Part shown: positions 34,966 through 43,900 of the stretch, piece by piece
How positions within the stretch are numbered: position 1 is the first letter of the stretch
How the letters are laid out: each line of letters starts with the position of its first letter
NCBI GenBank assembly: GCA_964580575.1
Contig: CAZOLJ010000025.1
Span: 1 to 52,806, forward strand
DNA: 52,806 nucleotides
Direction of reading: 5' to 3'
Source: CAVPDE01 sp964580575
GTDB lineage: Bacteria; Desulfobacterota; DSM-4660; Desulfatiglandales; HGW-15
Program-made: the position numbers and the translations under genes
Notes under the pieces: model-generated
Told to the model about the DNA's origin: nothing
Seen by the model: only the letters and a program-made list of their open reading frames with translations
Database searches by the model: none

Positions 34966-36960
34966 GTGGAGCAGACCTCCCATAACGCCAAGGCGGATCT
35001 CGAAGGGGAAGCGTTGCAGATCCGGCGCGGAACTCAGGCCGGAGTCCCCCTTCACGTCGCCATCGTTGGAGGCGGCAAGGCGTGCTCAAATCTCCTGCAC
35101 CTCCTCGACGCAGAGCGCCTCTCCCGCCTCAAGATCAAGATCCTGGGGGTTTTTGACAAGAGCCCCGAAGCTCCCGGAATCCGGTACGCAAAGAGCCTGG
35201 ATCTCTTTGTGACCGACCGGATGGAAGATCTCTTTCATCTGCAAGGCCTGAACCTCATCATCGAGCTGACGGGCGTCGCCGCTCTTCAAGATGAGATTTA
35301 CGCGAAACGACCGGCCGGGGTCTCCGTCATGGATCACAAAGCGGCGAGACTCCTCTGGGATTTCCTTCAGATCGAAGCCGAAAGAACCCGCCTTGAACAG
35401 GAGCGGCAGACCTATCTTCGAAAAAGCCGTGAGCAGACCAGGGTGATTCTGGACTCCTTGCCCTATCGCATCATGGTCGTCAACATGGACATGACCATTG
35501 ATGCGGTCAACCGCACCTTTTTGAAAGAACACGGTCTTGAGTATGAGGAAGCGGTCGGCCAGGCTTGCTACTCCGTGCGGTATGGCCTGGACAAGCCCTG
35601 TTCGGATTATGGAAGACCCTGCTCCCTCAGCGATCGACTTGAGGAGCTCAAAGCAAAGGGTCTGATCAGCACGTACCAGGAATACAAGGATGAGCACGGA
35701 GAGACCCGTTTTGATGTATCCACCGCAGCGCCGGTCTACAATGATCAGGGGGATGTGGTCCAGGTCATCGAAGCCTCCAGAGATGTCACGGAAAGGATAC
35801 GCCTTGAACGGGAAGCGCAGCGATCCAGGACCTTTTTTGAGAAACTGATCCAGAGCATCGTGGACGGCATCGTCGTGGTGGACACCAAGGGCAACGTGCT
35901 CATCTTCAATGAAGGGATGGAACAACTCACCGGTTACTCTGCAATGGAAATCATGGAAAAAGGCCACCTGGGGAGTTTTTACGACATCCAGGTGGCCAAG
36001 GAAAACATGAAAAAAATGCGAAGCGACCAGTTCGGGCCTTATGGAAAACTCAACCCCACCAGCATGACGATCAAAACCAAAAACGGGGAAGAGATTCCGG
36101 TCACCCTTTCCGCTTCGCTCATCACCATCGACGGCAAAGAGGTGGGGAGCGTCGGCGTCTTCACGGACATGCGGGGGATCCTGAAGATCAGAAAGGAACT
36201 GGAAGATGCAAACATCCAGCTCATCCAGTCCCAGAAGATCGCCTCCATCGGCCGCATGGCCGCAGGCGTCGCCCACGAGATCAACAACCCTCTTTCGGGC
36301 ATCCTGATCTACACCGAGCTTCTGAAGGAAACTCTCAAGGACAAACCCGAGGTCTTGAAAGACCTTCAAGAGATCGTCGACCAGACTCTGCGCTGCAAAA
36401 CGATTGCCTCCGAGCTTTTGGAATTCAGCAGGAAGTCCGCGGGCAAGATCTCCTCCTTCAGTCTCGACGACCTCATCAGCAAGTGCCTGGCCCTGCTGAT
36501 CAACAAGGCAAACTTTCAGAACATTGCGGTCACCACGAACATAGACGTGAACATGCCGAACCTGACCGGGGACATGAGCCAGCTCCAGCAGGTGTTCACC
36601 AATCTCTTTATCAATGCCGCGGATGCGATGGAGGGCAAGGGGAAACTCCATATCCGTGCAACCTTTGACCAGGGCCGGTCCCTTTTCGTCATCCGGGTGG
36701 CGGACACGGGCCCGGGCATTCCCCAGGAATGCCGGGACAAGATCTTCGACATTTTCTTCACCACAAAGCCGGCCGGAAAGGGAACGGGACTAGGACTGAG
36801 CGTTTCCCAGAACATTCTCAAGATCCACGGAGGACGGGTTGCTTTTGAATGTCCGCCTGAAGGCGGAACCGTGTTCACCGTGGAACTGCCCCTCTCCCAT
36901 CCCGGCCTGTCTTCCGAAGGGGCGGTGTTCATCGGAGAGGAGCCTGTCTTTATTGAATAG
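34966..36960 (+). CDS. Histidine kinase with N-terminal Rossmann-like NAD(P)-binding domain and PAS domains
   Basis: A 664-residue soluble sensor kinase. Residues about 28-145 look like a dehydrogenase Rossmann fold: HVAIVGGGKACSNLLHLLD (glycine loop), KIKILGVFDKSPEAPG (second strand) and LNLIIELTG (compare IEATG of NAD-dependent dehydrogenases). Two PAS domains follow (about 155-275, with Cys-rich CYSVRYGLDKPCSDYGRPC, and 290-410). The kinase core has the phosphoacceptor His in GVAHEINNPLSG (about 437), NLFINAADAM (N box), VADTGPGIP (G1) and GKGTGLGLS (G2). There is no membrane segment. It lies between the two HdrA-MetF operons and is followed at once by two REC-kinases, so it may sense the NAD(P)H state. 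Confidence 0.88.
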   Translation: MEQTSHNAKADLEGEALQIRRGTQAGVPLHVAIVGGGKACSNLLHLLDAERLSRLKIKILGVFDKSPEAPGIRYAKSLDLFVTDRMEDLFHLQGLNLIIELTGVAALQDEIYAKRPAGVSVMDHKAARLLWDFLQIEAERTRLEQERQTYLRKSREQTRVILDSLPYRIMVVNMDMTIDAVNRTFLKEHGLEYEEAVGQACYSVRYGLDKPCSDYGRPCSLSDRLEELKAKGLISTYQEYKDEHGETRFDVSTAAPVYNDQGDVVQVIEASRDVTERIRLEREAQRSRTFFEKLIQSIVDGIVVVDTKGNVLIFNEGMEQLTGYSAMEIMEKGHLGSFYDIQVAKENMKKMRSDQFGPYGKLNPTSMTIKTKNGEEIPVTLSASLITIDGKEVGSVGVFTDMRGILKIRKELEDANIQLIQSQKIASIGRMAAGVAHEINNPLSGILIYTELLKETLKDKPEVLKDLQEIVDQTLRCKTIASELLEFSRKSAGKISSFSLDDLISKCLALLINKANFQNIAVTTNIDVNMPNLTGDMSQLQQVFTNLFINAADAMEGKGKLHIRATFDQGRSLFVIRVADTGPGIPQECRDKIFDIFFTTKPAGKGTGLGLSVSQNILKIHGGRVAFECPPEGGTVFTVELPLSHPGLSSEGAVFIGEEPVFIE

Positions 36961-36968
36961 GATGAGCT

Positions 36969-38450
36969 ATGGACGAAAAGATTAGGGTTCTGGTGACCGA
37001 TGACGAGAGGCCGATCCGCGAAGGGTGTCACCGCGTGCTCACGGGCAAAGGCTACGCTGTGCTCCTCGCGGAAAACGGTCAAATGGCCCTGGAGGTGCTT
37101 GAGAAAGAGCCGGTGGACATTCTTCTCCTGGACCTGAAGATGCCGGTGCTCGGAGGCGAAGAAGTGCTGGAGATCGTGCGGACCCGTTATCCCCAACTCC
37201 CCATTATCATCATCACCGGCCACGGAACCGTGGACACGGCGGTCCAGTGCATGAAGAAAGGGGCCTACGACTTCATCACCAAGCCTTTTCAGCTCGACCC
37301 TTTCCTGATCGTGGTTCAAAGAGCGGCAGACAAACGGCGGCTCGAGGAGAAGGCCCGTCTTTTTGAAGAGGAGCGTGGCAAGAATCTTTACGATCTTGCG
37401 CTCGAGAAGTCCAGGGTCACCACCATCATCCACTGCATGGGAAACGGCGTCATGGTGACCAACCGAAAACTGGAAGTCGTCCTCCATAACCCCGCGCTCA
37501 TGCGTCTTTTGGAGATCTCCAGGAAAATGGAACCCCCCTTCCCCGCCGGCGAAATTCTGAAGGAAGAAACCCTTCTCAAGACCCTCGAACGGATCGTCGC
37601 CGGAGACGCTTTGGAAATGGAAGCCACGGTCCAGGAGATCACATCCGGAAGAACCGTGCTCCGCGCTGTCTCCGCTCCCCTGGTGGGCCCGGAAACCAAG
37701 GTGGAGGGCACGGTCACGGTTCTGGAAGATATCACCGACTTCAAACAGCTGGACCAGATGAAATCCGACTTTGTGAACATGGTGGCCCACGAACTCCGCA
37801 GCCCCCTGGTGGCCATGAGACAGTTGAACAGTGTTCTTCTCGACGGGCTTGCCGGACCCATGGAAGAGAAGCATCGGGATTTTGTGAGTCGGGGAACAAA
37901 AAAGATTGACACCCTCCTCGATCTCATTAAGGATCTTCTGGACGTGGCCAAGATCGAGGCGGGGAAGTTTGTGCAACATCGGGTCCCCACGGACCTCCGC
38001 CAGGTTCTGAGGGAATTGATCACCCTCATGGAGCCCCGCGCGAAGAGTCAGGGAATTGAGCTCACCTGCGTTCTGGAAGATCTTCAGCTCATTCACGCGG
38101 ATCCGAAAAGCATGGAGGAGATCTTCAGCAACCTGGTGAGCAACGCGATCAACTATTCGCCTGAGGGAGGCAAGGTTCGAGTCACCGGCCGGGGTCTGGG
38201 GGATTATCTCGAAATTAAAGTGGAAGACACGGGAGTGGGAATTCCTTTGGAAGAGCTCCCGAAAATTTTCGACAAGTTTTACCGGGTCAAGCATCCGAAA
38301 ACGAGGAAGGTCACGGGAACAGGGCTCGGCCTCGCCATTGTCAAGGGCGCCATTGAAGCGCACCACGGCACGATTGACGTGGAAAGCGTGCCGGACAAGG
38401 GAACGACCTTCAGAGTGCTCCTTCCGGTGATGCCCCAAGCTTCTCCGTGA
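36969..38450 (+). CDS. REC-PAS-histidine kinase hybrid, copy 1
   Basis: A 493-residue soluble protein whose receiver domain comes first. The REC part has DDE at 11-13, phosphoacceptor Asp55 in LLLDLKMP, ITGHG and KPFQ. A PAS-like domain (about 145-255) follows, then HisKA with His in MVAHELRSPLVA, and the ATPase with NLVSNAINYSPEGG, VEDTGVGI and GTGLGLAIVKG. Reversed REC-kinase proteins of this kind can relay phosphate from another kinase. The gene starts 8 bases after the Rossmann-kinase stop, with AGGATGAG as ribosome site, so both are in one operon. Its neighbour at 38487 is a close paralogue from tandem duplication. Confidence 0.93.
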   Translation: MDEKIRVLVTDDERPIREGCHRVLTGKGYAVLLAENGQMALEVLEKEPVDILLLDLKMPVLGGEEVLEIVRTRYPQLPIIIITGHGTVDTAVQCMKKGAYDFITKPFQLDPFLIVVQRAADKRRLEEKARLFEEERGKNLYDLALEKSRVTTIIHCMGNGVMVTNRKLEVVLHNPALMRLLEISRKMEPPFPAGEILKEETLLKTLERIVAGDALEMEATVQEITSGRTVLRAVSAPLVGPETKVEGTVTVLEDITDFKQLDQMKSDFVNMVAHELRSPLVAMRQLNSVLLDGLAGPMEEKHRDFVSRGTKKIDTLLDLIKDLLDVAKIEAGKFVQHRVPTDLRQVLRELITLMEPRAKSQGIELTCVLEDLQLIHADPKSMEEIFSNLVSNAINYSPEGGKVRVTGRGLGDYLEIKVEDTGVGIPLEELPKIFDKFYRVKHPKTRKVTGTGLGLAIVKGAIEAHHGTIDVESVPDKGTTFRVLLPVMPQASP

Positions 38451-38486
38451 GCATGAAGGGAGAGCAGACGCTGCGAGTGCTGAATT

Positions 38487-40001
38487 ATGGGATCGACAAT
38501 TCTTCTGGTTGATGATGAAAGGGACATCAGAGAGTCCTCCGGGCGGCTTCTCACGAAAAAAGGCTATGGGGTGACGACCGCTGAGAACGGTCAGCAGGCT
38601 CTGGATTGTCTCGCCAAGAGTCCTGTTGATCTTATCCTCCTGGACCTCAAAATGCCGGTCATGGGGGGAGAAGAGTTCCTTCAGGTCAAGACCCCCCTTT
38701 ACCCCGACATCCCTGTGCTTGTGGTCACCGGCCACGGCAGCCTGGATGTGGCTGTGGACTGCATGAGGAAAGGGGCTTACGATTTTATCACCAAACCCTT
38801 CGACATCCCCCAGCTGCTGCTGAGCATTGAGCGGGCCCTGGAAAAACGAAACCTGGAGCGGAAGGCGAAAAATTATCAAGAGGAAACCGTCCAGAATCTC
38901 CTCGCGCTGAGCACCGAGAAAAAAAGGCTTGAGACCATCATCAGCTGCATTGCGAACGGAATCATGGTGACGAACAAGAACATGGAAGTGGTTCTTCACA
39001 ACCCTGCCCTGCTTCGCCTGCTCGACGTGCCCGCACCCCCCGCCAATCCCGTTCCTGTCCGTGCGATCGTCAAAGACGACTCCCTGATCGAAACGCTCAA
39101 GGAAATCCAGAGCGGCGAACCCCTTGAAAAGGAATTTGTGGCCCAGGAAATCCACGTGGGCGAGCGGGTTCTCAGAGCTATTTCCGCCCCGACTCTTGAA
39201 CCGGAGCGCCGGGTGTTCTGGACCGTCGCGGGTGCGGTCACCGTGCTCGAAGACATCACCCTCTTCAAGCAACTGGACCGCATGAAGTCGGACTTCGTCA
39301 ACCTGGTGGCTCACGAGCTCCGGAGCCCTCTGGTCTCCATTCGGCAGATCCAGAGCGTGCTCGCCGAAGGATTGGCCGGTCCTCTCTCGGAAAAGCAGGG
39401 GGACTTTGTGAAGAGAGGGATGAAGAAGATCGATGCCCTTCTCGCACTGATCAACGATCTTTTGGATGTAGCGAGACTCGAAGCCGGAAGGCTGGTCCAA
39501 AAACAAACCGCCATTGACCTCTCGGAGTTGATCGAGGACATGGTGCTTCTCATGCAGCCGCGCGCGAAGGAACAGGGCCTTAGGCTCAACCACTCGTGCG
39601 AAAACATGAAGCCTGTGGTCGCGGACCCCAAGAACATCGAAGAAGTCCTGAACAATCTCTTGACCAATGCGATCAACTACTCTCCTGAAGGCGGAGAGGT
39701 CACGGTGACGGCCAGGGGGGTGGGCCAGTTCGTAGAGATCAAGGTTTCCGACACAGGGGTCGGGATCGCTCCCGAGGAGGTTCCGAAGATCTTCGACAAG
39801 TTCTACCGGGTGAAGCATCCCAAGACTCGCCAGGTCACGGGCACGGGACTCGGGCTCTCCATCGTCAAAGGCATTGTGGAAACCTATCGAGGGTCCATTC
39901 ACGTGGAGAGCGCTCCGGATCAGGGAACCACTTTCACCGTGTTGCTCCCCGCGGTTCAAGGAGAGTCAGGCGCACCTAGACCAGGAACGGGTTATCAGTA
40001 A
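38487..40001 (+). CDS. REC-PAS-histidine kinase hybrid, copy 2
   Basis: A 504-residue paralogue of the preceding gene with the same order of domains: REC (VDDERD near residue 7, LILLDLKMPVMGGEE, VTGHG, KPFD), PAS-like, HisKA with NLVAHELRSPLVS, and HATPase (NLLTNAINYSPEGG, VSDTGVGI, GTGLGLSIVKG). By eye the two share more than half their residues throughout, which points to an ancient tandem duplication. It ends 73 bases before the metF paralogue of the second operon, on the same strand, so the regulators could be cotranscribed with it. The differing PAS domains suggest different inputs. Confidence 0.93.
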   Translation: MGSTILLVDDERDIRESSGRLLTKKGYGVTTAENGQQALDCLAKSPVDLILLDLKMPVMGGEEFLQVKTPLYPDIPVLVVTGHGSLDVAVDCMRKGAYDFITKPFDIPQLLLSIERALEKRNLERKAKNYQEETVQNLLALSTEKKRLETIISCIANGIMVTNKNMEVVLHNPALLRLLDVPAPPANPVPVRAIVKDDSLIETLKEIQSGEPLEKEFVAQEIHVGERVLRAISAPTLEPERRVFWTVAGAVTVLEDITLFKQLDRMKSDFVNLVAHELRSPLVSIRQIQSVLAEGLAGPLSEKQGDFVKRGMKKIDALLALINDLLDVARLEAGRLVQKQTAIDLSELIEDMVLLMQPRAKEQGLRLNHSCENMKPVVADPKNIEEVLNNLLTNAINYSPEGGEVTVTARGVGQFVEIKVSDTGVGIAPEEVPKIFDKFYRVKHPKTRQVTGTGLGLSIVKGIVETYRGSIHVESAPDQGTTFTVLLPAVQGESGAPRPGTGYQ

Positions 40002-40074
40002 TGGGGTTGCCAAAGGGCCTGGGGTCGAAGTAAAAGGCCTAGTCTAGGTCCCTCAAATTTCTGGAGGTTATGAC

Positions 40075-40950
40075 ATGACGTTACAGGAGAAGATCAGGTC
40101 CGGGAAATTTGTGGTGCTGGGGGAATTTGAGCCGCCCAAGGGCGCTGATTTCTCGCCCCTCTCCAAGAGCGCCAATCTCACCCGAGGGCGTCTGGACGCG
40201 GTGGTGATCCCTGAAATGGCGAATGCGGTTTTGAAAGCCAGTTCCCTTGGCGGCTGTGCTTTCCTTCAGAGGGAAGGCGTGGAGACGGTTTTCCAGTTAT
40301 GCTGCAGGGACAGGAACCGATTGGCCCTGCAGGCGGACATTCTTTCGGCAGCCGCTCTGGGGGTCGGGAACCTCATGGCTGTTCCCGGCGAAGATATTCG
40401 ATTCGGAGATCACCCCCAGGCGAGGACGGTGAATGACTTGGACTTGATGGGGCTGCTTGAGGCGGTGCAGAAGCTCCAGAACGGCAAAGACCTCTCCGGC
40501 ATTGAACTGCGCGGGTCCACGCGCTTTTGTGTGGGCTCCACTCTCGATACCGGCGCTCCCGGCGGCCTTCTTAATATTGAGCTTGAGAACTTGAAGCGCA
40601 AAATCGAACTGGGTGTCGAATATGTGTTGACCAATCCGATTTTCGATCTCCAACGTTTCGAACAGTTTATCAAACGAATCGATGTCAAGCCTCTCTCCGT
40701 CATTCCCACGGTGCTGCTGCTCAAGTCCGCAGGCATGGCTCGCTACATTGACCGCAACATTAAGGGGATTTCCATTCCCTCTGAAATGATAACGGATATT
40801 CAAAAAGCACCTGACAAGGTGAGAGAATGTGTGCGAGTCGCTGCCCGGATCATCGTCGGGATCAAAAACATGGGAATGGCGGGAGTCCTGATCTCCACCG
40901 TGGGGTGGGAGGACAAGCTTCCTCTTGTTCTGGACGAGGCGAGACTTTGA
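40075..40950 (+). CDS. MetF-like protein, divergent third copy
   Basis: A 291-residue TIM-barrel protein of the methylenetetrahydrofolate reductase family. It keeps LGEFEPPKGADFSPLSK (compare TGECGPPKGAN), CRDRNRLALQADIL, AVPGEDIRFGDHPQAR and ILTNPIFD-like strands, and the LLLKSAGMARYIDRNIKG end. It lacks some of the charged C-terminal tail of the two true MetF copies, and has PEMANAVLK where they have TDNQTAVVR, so its substrate site differs. ATGGAGGTTATGAC precedes the ATG. Located directly in front of hdrA copy 2, it may serve a different folate step or act as a structural subunit. It has no separate metV. Confidence 0.85.
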   Translation: MTLQEKIRSGKFVVLGEFEPPKGADFSPLSKSANLTRGRLDAVVIPEMANAVLKASSLGGCAFLQREGVETVFQLCCRDRNRLALQADILSAAALGVGNLMAVPGEDIRFGDHPQARTVNDLDLMGLLEAVQKLQNGKDLSGIELRGSTRFCVGSTLDTGAPGGLLNIELENLKRKIELGVEYVLTNPIFDLQRFEQFIKRIDVKPLSVIPTVLLLKSAGMARYIDRNIKGISIPSEMITDIQKAPDKVRECVRVAARIIVGIKNMGMAGVLISTVGWEDKLPLVLDEARL

Positions 40951-40984
40951 GGGAGCCCCCCCGAGGGGTGGAAAGGAAACGGCT

Positions 40985-43900
40985 ATGAGTCAGAGTCAAG
41001 TCACCGGATCGGTCCTGGTCGTCGGTGGAGGCATTGCAGGGATGCAGACGGCCCTTGACCTTGCAGACTCCGGCTATCTTGTCCATTTGGTGGAGAAATC
41101 ATCCGCTATCGGCGGCGTGATGAGCGAACTGGACAAGACCTTCCCGACCAACGACTGTGCCATGTGAATTATCTCGCCGAAACTGGTCGAGGTCGGCCGG
41201 CATCTGAACATCAACCTGATCACGTGCGCTGAAATTGAGAGTCTCTCAGGCGTCAAGGGAAGCTTCAAGGTCGCTCTCCGAAAGACTCCGCGCTACATTG
41301 ATGCGTCCAAGTGCACGGCCTGCGGGGATTGTGCAAAAGCCTGCCCCGTGGAGCTGCCGAGCGAATACGATCAAGGCTTGACCACGCGGAGGGCCGCGTA
41401 CAAGAAATATGCGCAAGCCATTCCCGGCGCTTTTGCCATCCAAAAAGCGGACAAGGCCCCGTGCCGGCTGGCCTGCCCTGCCGGGTTGAATGTGCAGGGC
41501 TACGTGCAAATGGTCAAGGAGGGGAAGTACAAGGAAGCGCTTGAAATCATCATGGAGGACCTGCCTCTGCCCGGTGTGCTGGGGAGAATCTGCCCCCACG
41601 GCTGCGAAGAGGCTTGCCGCCGCTGTGAAAAGGATGACCCGGTTGCGATTCGCGATCTCAAGAGGCTTGCCGCCGATCAATTCGATCCGCGCCAGATCCC
41701 AATCCAGTGTCTCCCTTCCCGATCCGAGAAGGTCGCCATCGTCGGCTCCGGTCCTGCAGGGCTTTCCGCAGGTTACCATCTGGCAAGGAAAGGGATTCAG
41801 TCCACTATTTTCGAAGCCCTCTCCCAGCCCGGCGGCATGCTCAGAGTCGGAATCCCCGAGCACCGTCTTCCCCGCAGGATCCTGGACCAGGAGATCGAGT
41901 TGATCACCAACCTGGGGGTGGAGATCAAAACCAACACCCCTCTGGGACCGGACCTGACCGTGGCCGACCTCTTTAAGAAGGGCTACAAAGCCGTGTATCT
42001 TGCCATGGGCGCTCACAAGGGCATTGAGCTGGGAATCCCCGGAGAAAAGGCAACAGGCGTGCGCCAGGGGGTGGATTTCCTGCGAGAGCTGAACCTGAGC
42101 GGTCAGGCAAAGGTGGGAAAGAAAGTCGCCGTCATCGGCGGCGGCAATGTGGCCGTTGACGTGGCCCGCTCGGCCGTGCGCCTGGGCGCTGAAGAGGTCC
42201 ACATCATCTATCGCCGGACCAGAGCGGAAATGCCGGCGTGGGAAGAAGAAAGAGTCGCTGCAGAGGCAGAGGGTGTAAAAATCACCTATCTTTCAGCCCC
42301 TCAGGAAGTTCTCACGAGGGAGGGCAAAGCTGTGGGCCTTCGCTGCATCCGAATGGAGCTGGGGGAACCGGACTCCTCAGGCCGAAGAAGGCCCATTCCC
42401 CTTCCCGGAAGCGAGTACGAAATCGACACGGACCAGATCATCCCGGCCATCGGACAAATACCGGATCTCTCCGCCCTCGAAGGTGTTCCGGGGCTCAAGT
42501 TCTCGCGCTGGGGAACCGCGGAAGCGGACCCTGTGACTTGGGCGACCGGTCGCGAGGGGGTCTTTGTTGGTGGAGACCTCCAGACCGGCCCGTGGATTGC
42601 CATCGGCGCAGTGGCTGCAGGCCGGGAGGCTGCCGAATCCATTGTGCGATATCTGGACGGCCGGGACATGGCCGAAGGCCGGAAATCTTCGTCCCATGAC
42701 CATCTGGTCTATCGCCCCATCTCCGAAGAGGAGCCCAGGAGAAGAAGAGGCGAGATGCCGGTCCTTCCTGTGAAGGAGCGGCAGGGCAATTTCAAAGAGG
42801 TGGAACTGGGCTACCAGGAGCCCACAGGCCGGGAAGAGGCGAGTCGTTGTCTGAACTGCGGTTACTGCTGCGAGTGCTATCAGTGTGTCGCCGCTTGCGG
42901 CCCCCACGCCGTGACCCGCGAAACCCATCGTCAGGAAACTCAGAAGATCCAGCTGGAGGTGGGCTCCGTGATCCTGGCGCCCGGGTTTGTTCCCTTTGAC
43001 GCCTCCCGATATGCGACCTACAACTACGCCAAACACCCCAACATCGTTACCTCTCTCGAGTTCGAGAGAATCCTTTCCGCTTCCGGTCCCACCCTGGGGC
43101 ATCTCGTGCGGCCCTCGGATCAAAAGGAGCCTCAGAAGATCGCGTGGCTCCAGTGCGTGGGGTCCAGGGACATCAACCAGTGCGATCACGGCTATTGCTC
43201 TGCCGTGTGCTGCATGTACGCCGTCAAGGAGGCGGTGATTGCGAAGGAGCATGCGAAGCACGGGCTCGATTGTGCGATTTTCTTCATGGACATGCGAACC
43301 CACGGAAAGGATTTTGAGCGTTACTACGACAGCGCCCGTGAAAAGCACGGGGTTCGTTTCATCCGCTCCCGGATACACCGGATCGATCCTATAGCCAATA
43401 CAGGCAATCTCTCGCTCCGGTACGTTAAAGAGAGTGGTGAGCTTTTCGAAGAACGATTCGACATGGTGGTCCTCTCCGTGGGCATGGAGACGTCGAAGGA
43501 AACCCTCGAACTCGCGGAAATTCTCGGGCTCTCCCTCACGGAAGGACAGTTCTGTGCGACCCTCCCCTTCACTCCGGTGAACACCTCGAGAGAAGGGGTT
43601 TACGTGTGCGGCGTGTTTCAGGGACCCAAGGACATCCCTCAATCGGTGACGGAAGCGAGTGCGGCCGCGTGCGCAGCGGCCATGGACTTGAGCACGGCCC
43701 GTTGGACTCAGACGAAAACCAAGGAAATCCCTGAGGAGACGGATGTTTTGAGTCTTGAGCCGAGGATCGGCGTCTTCGTCTGCAACTGTGGAACCAATAT
43801 CGGAGGCATCGTGAGCGTGCCTCGCGTCGTCGAGTACGCCGCCACCCTGCCCCATGTGGTTCACGTGGAGCAGAATCTCTTCACCTGTGCCCAGGACACT

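Noticed and set aside
36516..39959. A 1,147-codon minus-strand open frame antisense to the kinases
   Set aside because: The plus strand encodes clear REC, PAS and kinase domains over the same bases. The antisense frame shows no motif and arises from GC-rich codon bias; its own internal repetition only mirrors the tandem kinase duplication.
41165..41167. TGA in hdrA copy 2 read as a pseudogene or sequencing error
   Set aside because: The frame is open for 60 codons before and over 1,400 after, protein similarity to copy 1 runs through it, the site is a Cys in copy 1, and three other genes show the same kind of TGA with tRNA-Sec present.
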